Notes: generated by a model not told the origin, from the letters alone. DNA of 58,899 nt from Paenibacillus sp. A3 (GCF_001399685.1 NZ_JTHN01000052.1:1-58899), one strand, 5' to 3'; positions 43,451 through 52,588 are shown, numbered from the stretch's first letter. A program made the numbers and translations.

Positions 43451-43535
43451 TTTCGGCGGCCCGGCTGCCGTAGATTGAATCTCTCCTTAGGCCCGTGGCT
43501 TTGCGTCCTTTTCTTTCGAAAAGTTTGCCATTGTC
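43451..43535 (-). ncRNA. c-di-GMP-I (GEMM-I) riboswitch
   Basis: The minus strand shows the conserved order of the GEMM-I aptamer: GGCAAAC, a stem capped by a GAAA tetraloop (CTTTTC-GAAA-GAAAAG), GACGCAAAGCCACGGGCCTAA, then a variable stem and CTACGGCAGCCGGGCCGCC. These are the diagnostic blocks of the class, with the GAAA loop docking across the helix. A terminator follows, so ligand probably switches transcription of the chemoreceptor. Confidence 0.93.
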
Positions 43536-43748
43536 GTATTTTGTCGTATTATGGATGTATAGCTTTCCGCCAAAGTATAATATAGCCCTACGGAAAAGAC
43601 AAGACTTTTTAACTAAATCCAAATACTTATATTCGGACGGGGCAGGAATCCGCAGATAGGTTTAATGTCACGTTTAAATGGTAATGTATTCCTGTTTTGG
43701 ACCGGTTTCATAGACTTTCGACATAGAAAATTTATTTTTCGTCACTAT

Positions 43749-43793
43749 TTGACAAAAATCGAAGTCTGGTTTATTCTCGGTTGTGTCCGGACA
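43749..43793 (+). promoter_or_regulatory. Promoter of the BMP-family gene with a palindrome
   Basis: TTGACA (43749-43754), a 17-base spacer and TATTCT (43772-43777). The perfect palindrome TGTCCGGACA (43784-43793) covers the likely transcription start. Confidence 0.6.
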
Positions 43794-43823
43794 AAACTAA
43801 TTTTTGGAATGAGGGAAAGCATC

Positions 43824-44855
43824 TTGAGAAAACTTCTTTCAAAGCTGGCTTTGTCGAGTTTAGCCATCATGATCCTGATATTCTCATCCGGCTTCTCAAG
43901 TGCGGAGGCCAGCAACGAGCATGCGAAGAAACAGAAAAAGCTTAAAGTCGCTTTGCTGCTGCCCGGTCCTGCCAATGACGGCGGCTTTATGGAATCCGCT
44001 TACCGCGGACTGATGAAAGCGAAGGAAGACTTCCGCCTGAAAGCGACCTATGTGGATAATGTCCCGCACGATACGGCGAAAATTGCCGATGAGCTGCGCA
44101 AGCTGGCCAAGAAGAAGCCCGATATGATCATCGCCCATGCCGGGCAAAGCTCGGAAGCCGTAAAATTGGTGTCCAAGGAATTCCCGAAAATTAAATTTGT
44201 AAATACGCAAACGAACTTGACCGGCGACAATTTGTCCAGCTACCAAGTGAAGCAGGAAGAATCCGCATGGCTTGCAGGCGCTGCTGCAGGGCTGCTGACT
44301 AAATCCAATGTCGTTTCGCATATTTCCGGCGCGCGGGTCACTCCCGGATTTCATGGGCGTGCCGCATTTGCCGGGGGCTTGAAATACACGAATCCGAATG
44401 CAGCATTCCTGACCACCTTCACCGGTAACCAGGACGATGCCGCTTTGGCTAAAAAAGTCGCGCAAGCGCAAATCGCTGCCGGCTCGGATATGATCTTCAC
44501 TATGTTGAACGTTGCCCGTTCGGGCGTGACGGAAGCCGCGCGCGAGAATGGCGTGTTCCAATTCGGCAACGTGCGCGATTATTATGCGGATGCGCCCGAC
44601 GTCTTCATCGGCTCCGCGATTTCCGATGCCAGCTTCACGGTATACGGCGCAATCAAGGATCTGGCCGAAGGCAAATGGAAGCCGAACACGGTCGTGAAGA
44701 TCGGACTCGAAAATCCGGATGCGGTCCGTCTGGCGCTTGCTCCAACCGTTCCGCAGGAAGTGAAGGACAAGATCGCCGAATTTACGGAGAAAATCAAATC
44801 CGGTGAAATTGTGATTCCTTCGCAATATACGGGGCCTGAATTTGAAGTAAAATAA
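43824..44855 (+). CDS. BMP-family substrate-binding protein (nucleoside ABC transporter type)
   Basis: Secreted or anchored binding protein of the BmpA/Med/PnrA family, which usually binds purine nucleosides. A TTG start at 43824 is chosen because GAGGGAAAG stands well placed before it and it gives a compact signal (RKLLSKLALSSLAIMILIFSSG); the ATG at 43809 has no ribosome site. The product is 343 residues. Family words are KKLKVALLLPGPANDGGFMESAYRGL, DMIIAHAGQSSEAV, VKQEESAWLAGAAAGLLTKS and HISGARVTPGFHGRAAF. There is no lipobox cysteine. It stands alone without permease or ATPase genes. Confidence 0.85.
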   Translation: MRKLLSKLALSSLAIMILIFSSGFSSAEASNEHAKKQKKLKVALLLPGPANDGGFMESAYRGLMKAKEDFRLKATYVDNVPHDTAKIADELRKLAKKKPDMIIAHAGQSSEAVKLVSKEFPKIKFVNTQTNLTGDNLSSYQVKQEESAWLAGAAAGLLTKSNVVSHISGARVTPGFHGRAAFAGGLKYTNPNAAFLTTFTGNQDDAALAKKVAQAQIAAGSDMIFTMLNVARSGVTEAARENGVFQFGNVRDYYADAPDVFIGSAISDASFTVYGAIKDLAEGKWKPNTVVKIGLENPDAVRLALAPTVPQEVKDKIAEFTEKIKSGEIVIPSQYTGPEFEVK

Positions 44856-44869
44856 ACGTCTCACATGGA

Positions 44870-44910
44870 AACAAGCACTGCGGTAGTTGCTGCCGGGTGC
44901 TTGTTTTTTT
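44870..44910 (+). terminator. Terminator after the BMP-family gene
   Basis: ACAAGCAC and GTGCTTGT arms with an inner GCGG/CCGG-like stem, then TTTTTTT. Confidence 0.85.
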
Positions 44911-45025
44911 GCGGGGAAACTTACAATCCGTTCCTAAAACTAACATTTTACTGGGGAGCGGCCGATAAAAGGTAGAGTTCGTTTTTTGGGGAGCTTAACG
45001 ATAACGCCACAGAGGAGGAGAGGGC

Positions 45026-45832
45026 ATGGAAACTTCCGAGCGCTTCAAATTCAACAGCAGGCTGCCGTTCGATCCCGGGTTTTTAAAGCAGGAGCATGCC
45101 ATTGATATCGAAGACCAGACGCTACTAAGCTTAAGTCAATATCAGGAATGCTGGAATATGGACGAATACGTATATCGTATTCTGACTACGGAAGAAATCG
45201 TGGAAATGCTGGATTTTTTACAGGACTTGGCGTGTCACCGGGGCATCTGCCCGCTGCTTACGGACGATCAGTCCAATTACATAGGCTTGTATACCGACGG
45301 CCCGCTGCGAGATAAAATAGGCTACTTGAATCACGAAGAGACCGATTTATCGCCGGGATTCCGGCATATGGAACGGTTCATCGCGAAGAGCCTGCAAACT
45401 CCCGGAGCGGAGTGGGATCTGCTGGAGCGGGATTACCCTGTCGTGTCCGACCGGGACGAGCAGCATGCGCACAGCGAGATTGACCTCAATGTCATTCAAG
45501 AGATTGATCGACTCCTCTTGCAGGAAGAGCTTGACGAGGATTACATGCAGCAGCTTATTTTTTCCAAATTGACGATCATGCCTTATGCGGAATCGGAACG
45601 GATTTGCCGCTATCTGACCTCGGATGATATGTTTATTCAGGAAAAAGCCGTTATGCTCCTAAGAAAAAGAAATTATACGCCGGCGGCCCGTGCTTTGTTC
45701 GAGGTTGCCCAAAACGGGATGCATAACGGAAGGATGGCAGCGATCTTCGCGCTGAAGCAATTCCGTACGGAGGAAAGCAAACGGCTGCTGAAGGAATTGG
45801 AAGCGGTGCTGCCGAAACAATATTTTACGTAG
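45026..45832 (+). CDS. SUKH (SMI1/KNR4)-like protein with C-terminal HEAT-like repeats
   Basis: Cytoplasmic protein of 268 residues. Residues about 45-120 look like a SUKH domain: DLACHRGICPLLTDDQSNYIGLY, GPLRDKIGYLNHEE and DLSPGFRHMERFI are words of that family. The last 90 residues look like HEAT or Armadillo helices (ERICRYLTSDDMFIQEKAVMLLRKRNYTPAARALFEVAQN, RMAAIFALKQFRTEESKRLL in parts). GGAGGAGAG precedes the ATG. It overlaps in spacing with the TPR gene 11 bases on and probably forms a pair with it. SUKH proteins are known as toxin immunity and adaptor modules, but no toxin is visible here. Confidence 0.72.
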   Translation: METSERFKFNSRLPFDPGFLKQEHAIDIEDQTLLSLSQYQECWNMDEYVYRILTTEEIVEMLDFLQDLACHRGICPLLTDDQSNYIGLYTDGPLRDKIGYLNHEETDLSPGFRHMERFIAKSLQTPGAEWDLLERDYPVVSDRDEQHAHSEIDLNVIQEIDRLLLQEELDEDYMQQLIFSKLTIMPYAESERICRYLTSDDMFIQEKAVMLLRKRNYTPAARALFEVAQNGMHNGRMAAIFALKQFRTEESKRLLKELEAVLPKQYFT

Positions 45833-45843
45833 GAGTGAGAGCA

Positions 45844-47634
45844 TTGGAACACGCACATACCGAAGGAGAACACTGTTTTCCTTCGCCCGAGCAGGATTTC
45901 GACATCTATAAGGCGGCTCGAAGCGAAGGGGATTTCCAGCACGCTTTGTATCATCTGGCCTGTGCGTTGTCGACCGATCCGGCTAACGTCGAATGGCTCC
46001 AATCCTTGAACGATTGGATTGATTCGGGCGAAGACCTGCTGCCTTTTGTGCCGGTCGAAGACAACAATTATTTCGCCGTTCTGGCGGTAAGAGCTTATAT
46101 TTACGCCCGGGTGAACAGCTTTAACGAAGCTTTTGGCCTTTTGGGACAGGTGATCAAAGTAAAGCCCGAGGTCCCTTATCTGGTGTGGGTATGCGAATGG
46201 GAGACGCGAATCGCCGGGGTGGATCATATCGAAGCGGATACGATCATTGGATTCGTCAGCGGAGTGATGAGATCCCTCGATCTGCTGGAAGGAAACGAAC
46301 GGCACCAGGTGCTCGCCGCTTTAGTGTCCGTGCTCCGAAAGATATGCCAGGCGCATCCTAAAGCTTATATGTTGTTCTGGCTGCTATCTTCGATGCACCG
46401 GAGACAGGAGGATGTTCTGGCCGCATTTGCGGCAGCCAAAACGGCCTACAAGCTGAATAAATGCTGGAATACGGCCATTGGGATGGCGCTCTGCTTCAGA
46501 GCCCAGGGCAACATCCGCAAGGCGGCCGGCTTTTACAAAAAAGCAGGCAGGCTCGACCCCGGGAAAGAGGCCGGCTATCTGGATCTGGGCGATCTGTATC
46601 TGGAAAACGGTTTATACAAAAAAGCACTGAAAGCTTACAACAAGGCTGCGAATATTCAGCCCGATCACGAATGGGCGATGCCGTCCATCCTTTACTGCGA
46701 ATATATGATCAAACAAGACGCCGAGCGCTTGGGGAAAATCGAAGCTTATTATAAGGCGAACGCTTCGAACGGCAGAGCGAGAGAGCTGCTCAAGCCGTTA
46801 TTGTCGATCGCCGAGCTTCCTTTTGTCGATTACATCCCGGAGCCGCGGGAAGCCACCATCAACGTGCTGCGTCAAGTGGCGGAGCAAAGCCCGGATCTGG
46901 AAAGCGGCGGGACGATCAGCCTGACGATTAATCATCTGGAGGCGCCGAGCGCGATCCGTGCGATGGAGCTTTATTTGAACAAATTTGGCAGAAGCGCTCA
47001 TCCGCCCAAGCTGAATTTGACCATCGACAACGTCCCGGAGCCGGACCCAAGGCAGCCAATCGCGGAGAACGGCGCTATGCTATGGAGTTACGAGGGGCCC
47101 ATCGCACAGCCGGCTATGCCCAAGCCGTCGGTCCAAGCAGCCGATGCCGCACGCCGATTGGCGATGACTCCGTACCAAATCGAGGGTTGGTACCGCACCG
47201 CCGGCGAACTTGCCCAAAGTCTCACCCCTGCGCACCTGCCGGACTTATTCGCCGTCCTGACTCATCCGCCGAAGCCGCCCGAATCGGTATCGAGCTGGCG
47301 CTGGCTCCAGCGCATTCAGTATGCGGCGGTATTCCTTATGGCGCAGCTTAGCCCGTCCAAGCCTTCCGAACCCTTGCTTTCCCTATGCTATGGTCAGTCG
47401 GACTGGCCGGTCAATGCGGCGGTGGCCGTTTTGGCTTATGAGGCGCAAGGCGATCCCGAGCTGGAAAAAGCGGTATCCGAATTGTTTCTTCGGCTCATGG
47501 AGCGGATTCCGGAAGAAGGCTATTGCTTCTTTACTTATGCGCTGGTTTGCAGTTGGCTGCGGCTTGCATCCATCGATGTTAAACTCAGAGAACAGCTAGA
47601 GCAATGGAAGAACGATCTCGAGCAGCCAGAATAG
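45844..47634 (+). CDS. TPR-repeat protein, 596 residues, of unknown role
   Basis: The start is TTG at 45844, eight bases after AGGAG. The middle (about 195-290) has TPR motifs, clearest in AAGFYKKAGRLDPGKEAGYLDLGDLYLENGLYKKALKAYNKAANIQPD (two repeats, here only named in parts). The C-terminal 250 residues hold a Pro-rich linker and a helical domain (SVSSWRWLQRIQYAAVFLM, DWPVNAAVAVLAYEAQGDPELEKAVSELF) that reads like HEAT-type helices. No signal peptide or enzyme motif. It is co-transcribed with the SUKH-HEAT gene. Confidence 0.75.
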   Translation: MEHAHTEGEHCFPSPEQDFDIYKAARSEGDFQHALYHLACALSTDPANVEWLQSLNDWIDSGEDLLPFVPVEDNNYFAVLAVRAYIYARVNSFNEAFGLLGQVIKVKPEVPYLVWVCEWETRIAGVDHIEADTIIGFVSGVMRSLDLLEGNERHQVLAALVSVLRKICQAHPKAYMLFWLLSSMHRRQEDVLAAFAAAKTAYKLNKCWNTAIGMALCFRAQGNIRKAAGFYKKAGRLDPGKEAGYLDLGDLYLENGLYKKALKAYNKAANIQPDHEWAMPSILYCEYMIKQDAERLGKIEAYYKANASNGRARELLKPLLSIAELPFVDYIPEPREATINVLRQVAEQSPDLESGGTISLTINHLEAPSAIRAMELYLNKFGRSAHPPKLNLTIDNVPEPDPRQPIAENGAMLWSYEGPIAQPAMPKPSVQAADAARRLAMTPYQIEGWYRTAGELAQSLTPAHLPDLFAVLTHPPKPPESVSSWRWLQRIQYAAVFLMAQLSPSKPSEPLLSLCYGQSDWPVNAAVAVLAYEAQGDPELEKAVSELFLRLMERIPEEGYCFFTYALVCSWLRLASIDVKLREQLEQWKNDLEQPE

Positions 47635-47650
47635 GCTGATTGCCATGCAT

Positions 47651-47682
47651 GACCGATTCGGGAGGATCGGTCTTTTTTTTCA
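47651..47682 (+). terminator. Terminator after the TPR gene
   Basis: GACCGAT and ATCGGTC arms around TCGGGAGG, then TTTTTTTT. Confidence 0.88.
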
Positions 47683-47752
47683 TTCTGGAAAAACGAACCG
47701 AAATCCCCATTTGTTTGTCTTATTAGTGTAACGCGAAAGGGGGGAGCGAGGG

Positions 47753-48271
47753 TTGACCGACCGGGAGTTATTCGATACTTACCGCAGGGACGTGTACTAT
47801 TTGTGCCACTATATGCTGCACAACGCCGCCGATGCGGAGGACATCTGCCAGGAGGTATTTCTGAAGGTGTTCCAGACGGACCGGCAAGGCGTCGAACGGA
47901 TCAAGCCATGGCTGCTGCGGATCGCCGTGAATATGTGCAAAAGCCATCTGGACCGCAGGAAGCGGGGCGTGCTGAAGGAGCTGAAGCATTTTCTGCTGGA
48001 GCGCAGACGCGATTCGGAAGCGGCGGACGCAGCGCTGGAGCGGAAAGAAACCGAGCTGGAGACGGAGCGGTGGCTCCGGGCATTGCCGGTCAAGAATCGG
48101 ACGGTAATGACATTGCGGTATATTCACGAGCTGAGCTTGCAGGAAATTGCAGAGACGCTGAATATCCCGCCGGGTACGGTAAAATCCAGATTGAACCGAG
48201 GGCTGCGGCAGATGAGAAGAGAGCTGGGAAAGAGCAATCCAGATTTGAAAGGAGCGGAATGTCTTGAATAA
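47753..48271 (+). CDS. ECF-type RNA polymerase sigma factor
   Basis: Sigma factor of 172 residues. Region 2 words are DVYYLCHYMLHNAADAEDICQEVFLKVF (about 12-40) and IKPWLLRIAVNMCKSH; region 4 words are MTLRYIHELSLQEIAETLNIPPGTVKSRLNRGLRQMRREL (about 120-158, in parts). The TTG start at 47753 is seven bases after GGGGGAG. It overlaps the downstream anti-sigma-like gene by eight bases. Confidence 0.92.
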   Translation: MTDRELFDTYRRDVYYLCHYMLHNAADAEDICQEVFLKVFQTDRQGVERIKPWLLRIAVNMCKSHLDRRKRGVLKELKHFLLERRRDSEAADAALERKETELETERWLRALPVKNRTVMTLRYIHELSLQEIAETLNIPPGTVKSRLNRGLRQMRRELGKSNPDLKGAECLE

Positions 48272-49910
48272 GCTGACGGAAGAGCAATTGCTGGAGCTTG
48301 CGCGCAAGGAACGTCCCAAGCTTCCGGATTTTGAGGCGATGTGGGAAAGAATTCAAACGAGTACGAATCTGCAAAATGCTTCTGTAGCGCCGAGAAGCAG
48401 AAGTTTGGCCCGCAGCCGGAAGCGTCTTATCCCTTTGGCTATTGTGGTATCCTCGGTCATCGTGGCTGCGCCGGTCGTTGCCGGGGTATCGATGGGCTGG
48501 CCGGTGCTGTTTGACCGGCTGGGCTTTACGACCGCAATGGAGTCCGGCTTGGGCAACCCGCTGGACATCACGGTAACGTCGGCGGGCGCGTCTTTGGCTC
48601 TTCATGGTGTTGTCACGGACGACCGCCGGACGGATGTTATGTTTACCTTAGACGTTCCGTCAATGCCAGACTATCACATCGTTGATTTCGAGTACAAAAC
48701 GATAACGAATTCCCGAGGCGAAACGATGCCGCTGAACGTCCTCGCCCGCCAAGCGGATTCGCCGAACCGGATGGTAGGCCTGCTGGAAACGCAAAATGGA
48801 CTGGGAAACAAGAAGGATCGGCTTAAGCTGTCGCTGAAAAATCTGATATTTTACAAATACAAAGATACGGAGCTTGACGCAATTTTGATGTCGCTAAAGG
48901 ATGGGGACCGGGTGGACAGCCGGACCCGTTTCGGAACGCTTGAGATCGTTTCAGTCGCAAGGGAAGGCGACAAGCTTACGCTGCGCTATGAAATTCCGAT
49001 CAGCGGACCGGAGAATGGAAAGCTGAATCCGGGGCTGTTCGTTAAGGTAGGGGAGAAGCGGCTAGATTCGAGCTATTCCGCGACATTGCCGACGGAGAAA
49101 TCGGGGATTTTGCTCCAGCAAAACACATGGCGTCTGTCGGATTCCGAGCTGAAGAGTGCCAAGCTGTACTTCACCTATTTGGACACGGTACAAACGCTCG
49201 AAGGGACGTGGGAGACGTCATTGGAAGCCGATGGAAGAAAAGCGAGCCAAGCGACGTTCCGCAAACCGCTTGATCCGACGACGGTTGCTAACGATTCGGA
49301 TATGGATTTGAAGGAGCTTGTCGTAACTCCGCTGGAAGTTCGTTTGATGTATAATAATAAATTCGAGACCAAATCCCCGGATCTGGAGAGAGTAAATTAC
49401 GATACCATACAGCTTGTGCTGAACGGTAAAACGATTGATGGAGGAAGCTGGTCTACGGAAAAGAGCGGCTGGTATCTCCGCTTTCAGCTTCCGGAATGGT
49501 CCAAGGATTGGTCCCAAGCGCCGATGAAGCTGCTTTTGTCGGATGCAAGCATCCACAGACGCTCCAAAGCGTGGCTTCCGCTGGAGACTCCGTCCGAAAC
49601 GAAGCGAACAATCGAAACGAAGCTCGACCAGTTTCCGGTCACGTTTACGTACTACAAGGAGGGAGAGGATCTGATCGTCGAATCGTACTCGACCGATCCG
49701 GACTTTATCGCCGTCGCCCAAACTGCCGTGAAGCAGGGCGGAAAGTTTGTTGTCCCTGAGATGAATTCTTCACCCCCGGGCGGCAACGGCACGAGAAAAG
49801 AAGTAGAGCGGTACCCCGGACTGCTATCCAAGCCGGGTAAACTGGAATTGAGCCCAGGTTTCTACGTCTTCAAGGACGGCAGCCGCAGGGTGGAATTGAC
49901 CCTTAATTAA
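48264..49910 (+). CDS. DUF4179-type membrane anti-sigma factor
   Basis: Protein of 548 residues with a short cytoplasmic N-terminus (EEQLLELARKERPKLPDFEAMWERI), one membrane helix at about 54-76 and a large extracytoplasmic region rich in beta strands. The segment right after the helix, VSMGWPVLFDRLG with AMESGLGNPLDITVTSAGASLALHGVVTDD in parts, is typical of DUF4179 proteins that pair with ECF sigma factors. The TTG start at 48264 lies nine bases after AAGGAG and overlaps the sigma gene. The sensing role is inferred. Confidence 0.82.
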   Translation: MNKLTEEQLLELARKERPKLPDFEAMWERIQTSTNLQNASVAPRSRSLARSRKRLIPLAIVVSSVIVAAPVVAGVSMGWPVLFDRLGFTTAMESGLGNPLDITVTSAGASLALHGVVTDDRRTDVMFTLDVPSMPDYHIVDFEYKTITNSRGETMPLNVLARQADSPNRMVGLLETQNGLGNKKDRLKLSLKNLIFYKYKDTELDAILMSLKDGDRVDSRTRFGTLEIVSVAREGDKLTLRYEIPISGPENGKLNPGLFVKVGEKRLDSSYSATLPTEKSGILLQQNTWRLSDSELKSAKLYFTYLDTVQTLEGTWETSLEADGRKASQATFRKPLDPTTVANDSDMDLKELVVTPLEVRLMYNNKFETKSPDLERVNYDTIQLVLNGKTIDGGSWSTEKSGWYLRFQLPEWSKDWSQAPMKLLLSDASIHRRSKAWLPLETPSETKRTIETKLDQFPVTFTYYKEGEDLIVESYSTDPDFIAVAQTAVKQGGKFVVPEMNSSPPGGNGTRKEVERYPGLLSKPGKLELSPGFYVFKDGSRRVELTLN

Positions 49911-49938
49911 ATGAAATGCGGGGGATGGATCCGCCAGA

Positions 49939-50511
49939 TCAGGCTTTTGTAACGGCTGCTTCGAAATCATCGGGGCAGCCGTTGACGTACTCATGCTGAA
50001 GCAGCCCCATATGAATAATGTCGTGCCATGCCCCTTCTCTGAACAAGCTTTGCCGGGAAATTCCCTCCCGCTGGAAGCCCAGTTTTTCATAGAGCTTGAT
50101 CGCTCTATCGTTGAAGGAAAATACTCTTAACGAGACCCGGTGCAGGTTCAGCTCCAGGAACGCATAGTCAAGCAGCAGCTTTAAGGCCTCGGTTCCGTAG
50201 CCTTTACCCCAATAAGCTTTGTTGCCGATATCGATGATGCATTCGGCATTCCGGTTTTTGGAATCGATGTTGATTAAAGAAGTAATCCCGAACGGCGTTT
50301 CCGAGATTTTATCGATCAGAATGTAGCTTTTGGAGGAAGGGGAGCCCAGGATGACTTGATGAACGAATTGCCTCGTTTCTTCCAGATCGTAGATATCGAG
50401 CGAAGGATTTGTGGAACGCATAACCTCCAAATCGTTTCTCCACGCATGATACAGCTCCGCATCAGCTGCCGTCGCCTTTCTCAACACAATTCTTTCCGAT
50501 TCGAACAACAT
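49939..50511 (-). CDS. GNAT-family N-acetyltransferase (RimJ/RimL type)
   Basis: Acetyl-CoA-dependent acetyltransferase of 190 residues. The acetyl-CoA loop reads IDIGNKAYWGKGYGTEALKLLLDYAF (key QxxGxG-like WGKGYG, about 93-98), followed by LHRVSLRVFSFNDRAIKLYEKLGFQREG. ATG at 50511 is eight bases after AAGGAG. It lies 30 bases downstream of a TetR gene on the same strand and is probably under its control. The substrate is unknown. Confidence 0.9.
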   Translation of the reverse strand: MLFESERIVLRKATAADAELYHAWRNDLEVMRSTNPSLDIYDLEETRQFVHQVILGSPSSKSYILIDKISETPFGITSLINIDSKNRNAECIIDIGNKAYWGKGYGTEALKLLLDYAFLELNLHRVSLRVFSFNDRAIKLYEKLGFQREGISRQSLFREGAWHDIIHMGLLQHEYVNGCPDDFEAAVTKA

Positions 50512-50541
50512 AGCAAGCACTCCTTTAGGGTAGGATGGAAA

Positions 50542-51165
50542 TTAAATCTGGTCAATCGGGCGGAGCAATTCTTTCAACGAAAAGAGGAAGACGGTCAACT
50601 GTTCCTTCACAAGAGTGGTTTCCGCTCCGAGTTGGAACGTATCCAGCATTAAGCCGTCCATAAACGAAACAAAATACAAGGCGACCGCTTCCGGAGAAAG
50701 TCGAGGCCGGAATTCTCCCCGCTCCGTCCCTTTGACAACGACCGATTCGATAGCCTCCTTGATTCGCAAGTAACGCTGCGTGATGTACGGGAAGCTTTCT
50801 TTATTTAGCCTGTATCCGGGGGATAGAAAAAACTCCGCCTTGGCCAGCAGCAGCGTTTGCCCGGCTGTCTTCAGGCTGTGCCGCTGACGGTTGACCCAGT
50901 CGGTTATCTGGGGCCAGTGGGGCGAGGAATCGGCCAATTCGAAGAAGAGGATGTCCTGCCGATCGTCGAACTGCAGCACTTCGATAAACGCATGCTCGAT
51001 ATTGTCGAAGTAGGAATACAGCGCGCCTCTGGACACCCCGGCTTCGTTCATGATCGATTGCATCGTCGCCTGCGAATAGCCCTCCCGGATAAACACGCGC
51101 CTTGCCGCTTGCAGCAGCTCGTGCTTTTTGTCCTTCTTGTACTGTTCGCTTACTTTGGGGGACAA
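50542..51165 (-). CDS. TetR-family regulator with TTG start
   Basis: TetR-type repressor of 207 residues. The helix-turn-helix (AARRVFIREGYSQATMQSIMNEAGVSRGALYSYFDN, in parts, about 20-55) is clear. The TTG at 51165 is preferred: AGGAGGAG stands nine bases before it, and longer in-frame ATGs would place the promoter and both operator copies (51189-51250) inside the gene. The C-terminal domain has no enzyme-like motif. It heads an operon with a GNAT gene. Confidence 0.88.
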   Translation of the reverse strand: MSPKVSEQYKKDKKHELLQAARRVFIREGYSQATMQSIMNEAGVSRGALYSYFDNIEHAFIEVLQFDDRQDILFFELADSSPHWPQITDWVNRQRHSLKTAGQTLLLAKAEFFLSPGYRLNKESFPYITQRYLRIKEAIESVVVKGTERGEFRPRLSPEAVALYFVSFMDGLMLDTFQLGAETTLVKEQLTVFLFSLKELLRPIDQI

Positions 51166-51188
51166 CGGAATCAGCTCCTCCTGACAAT

Positions 51189-51253
51189 AAAACGACATTG
51201 ATGTCGCTTTTGGTTGCAAGGTCATTATAAACGACATGGTTGTCGTTTTTCAA
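51189..51253 (-). promoter_or_regulatory. TetR promoter with two operator copies
   Basis: On the minus strand: TTGAAA (51253-51248), an 18-base spacer and TATAAT (51229-51224). The spacer is itself an operator, AACGACA-TGGT-TGTCGTT (51230-51247 on the plus strand). A second copy, AACGACA-TTGA-TGTCGCT, sits at 51191-51208, 39 bases away. Confidence 0.78.
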
Positions 51254-51283
51254 GTCGTTAATGGTCGAAAGTGGAATTTTTCA

Positions 51284-51313
51284 TTTACATACATACTGTA
51301 TGTATGTTAATAT
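51284..51313 (+). promoter_or_regulatory. Promoter of the VOC-AlkD-TetR operon with palindromic operator
   Basis: TTTACA (51284-51289), an 18-base spacer and TAATAT (51308-51313). Positions 51287-51307 are a perfect palindrome, arms ACATACATAC and GTATGTATGT around one T. It fills the spacer, so binding would occlude polymerase. Confidence 0.78.
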
Positions 51314-51356
51314 GCAACTAGCATAACTATTCTTAATTCCAAAGGGGATCACGGCG

Positions 51357-51809
51357 ATGAAAACAAACAGCTTCTACCCGGTTATTTTGACGGAGCAGGT
51401 TGCGGCGAGCGCGGCTTTTTACAAAACGCTTTTCGGTTTTGAAACGGTATACGAAGCGGATTGGTACGTGAGCTTGCGGATGTCCCAGGCCAGCGCTTCC
51501 TACGAATTGGCAATCTTGGACGCTGCGCATCATACGATACCCGAGGCCTACCGCAGACCGGTGCAGGGCTTGATTCTTAATTTCGAAGTGGACGATGTCG
51601 ATGCGGAATACCGGAGGCTCATTATCGGGGAGAAGCTGCCCTTGAAGCTTGAGCTGCGGGACGAAGAGTTCGGACAGCGGCACTTCATAACGTGCGATCC
51701 TAACGGCGTCTTAATTGACGTGATCAAAATTATCCCGCCTTCGCAAGCGGAAAGCACGCAATATGCCGAGAAAGTTTGGGCGGATGACGAAGACGGAGGA
51801 GAAGCATGA
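51357..51809 (+). CDS. VOC-family (glyoxalase/bleomycin-resistance-like) protein
   Basis: Small vicinal-oxygen-chelate protein of 150 residues. The opening [37 protein letters not shown] (in parts) and the closing [19 protein letters not shown] are typical of the fold. AAAGGGGATC precedes the ATG. It overlaps the AlkD-like gene (ATGA) and is first in a TetR-controlled operon, suggesting a drug-binding or detoxifying role. Confidence 0.85.
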   Translation: MKTNSFYPVILTEQVAASAAFYKTLFGFETVYEADWYVSLRMSQASASYELAILDAAHHTIPEAYRRPVQGLILNFEVDDVDAEYRRLIIGEKLPLKLELRDEEFGQRHFITCDPNGVLIDVIKIIPPSQAESTQYAEKVWADDEDGGEA

Positions 51810-52588
51810 GTGAAACCGCAGCCTTGAAGCATTACTTCGGGGCCGAGCTGGCGCATCGGCTGTCCAGTCTGATCCAGCCTCATGCTTCGGGCTTTCCTGC
51901 ACAAGCTTTTACCGATTCCGTGGCCGCGCAGGTGGGACCGCTGGAGTTGAAAGGCAGAGTCGCGGTCATAGCCGATGAGCTGCGGAAAGCGTTGCCTCCG
52001 GATTATCCGGAGGCTTTGCGCATTCTGTTAAACATTCTCGGACCGGAAAATGAAACCGAGGAAGGCATGTTTAAGAACGGATATTTTTTAATGCCTGTTG
52101 CCTATTTCGTGGAAAAATACGGGCTGCCGCATTTCGGGCTTTCCATAGAGGCGCTTTACGAAATCACCAAACGGCATACGTCGGAATACGCGATACGCCC
52201 TTATTTGGAGCACCATTTGGAGGTTAGCTTGCGCCTGATGAACGACTGGACGCATGATCCCAGCCTTCATGTGCGCCGCCTCGTCAGCGAGGGAACCCGT
52301 CCGCGTCTTCCTTGGGCCAAACGAATCGGAGTCCTCCGGGGAGACCCCGCGTGCAACCTGGCTCTGCTGGAGCCGCTGATAGACGATCCTTCCTTATACG
52401 TCAGGAAATCGGTCGCTAATCATTTGAACGATTTGACGAAAGACCACCGGGAGATTACGATAAACTGGATTCGGGATCGATTGAACCGCGGAGGGAAGCA
52501 CGTCGTTTGGATCGCCCGGCACGGGTTGCGTTCACTGGCGAAATCCGGAGACCAAGAAGTATTGGAGCTGCTGAGAAGCTTCGACTAA
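51806..52588 (+). CDS. AlkD-like HEAT-repeat DNA-alkylation-repair-family protein
   Basis: All-helical HEAT-like protein of 260 residues from the family annotated as DNA alkylation repair (AlkC/AlkD). Words include [56 protein letters not shown] (in parts), [25 protein letters not shown], and [36 protein letters not shown] is highly typical of the AlkC-like branch. The start lies in the ATGA overlap with the VOC gene. Glycosylase activity is not proven by the motifs. Confidence 0.85.
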   Translation: MSETAALKHYFGAELAHRLSSLIQPHASGFPAQAFTDSVAAQVGPLELKGRVAVIADELRKALPPDYPEALRILLNILGPENETEEGMFKNGYFLMPVAYFVEKYGLPHFGLSIEALYEITKRHTSEYAIRPYLEHHLEVSLRLMNDWTHDPSLHVRRLVSEGTRPRLPWAKRIGVLRGDPACNLALLEPLIDDPSLYVRKSVANHLNDLTKDHREITINWIRDRLNRGGKHVVWIARHGLRSLAKSGDQEVLELLRSFD

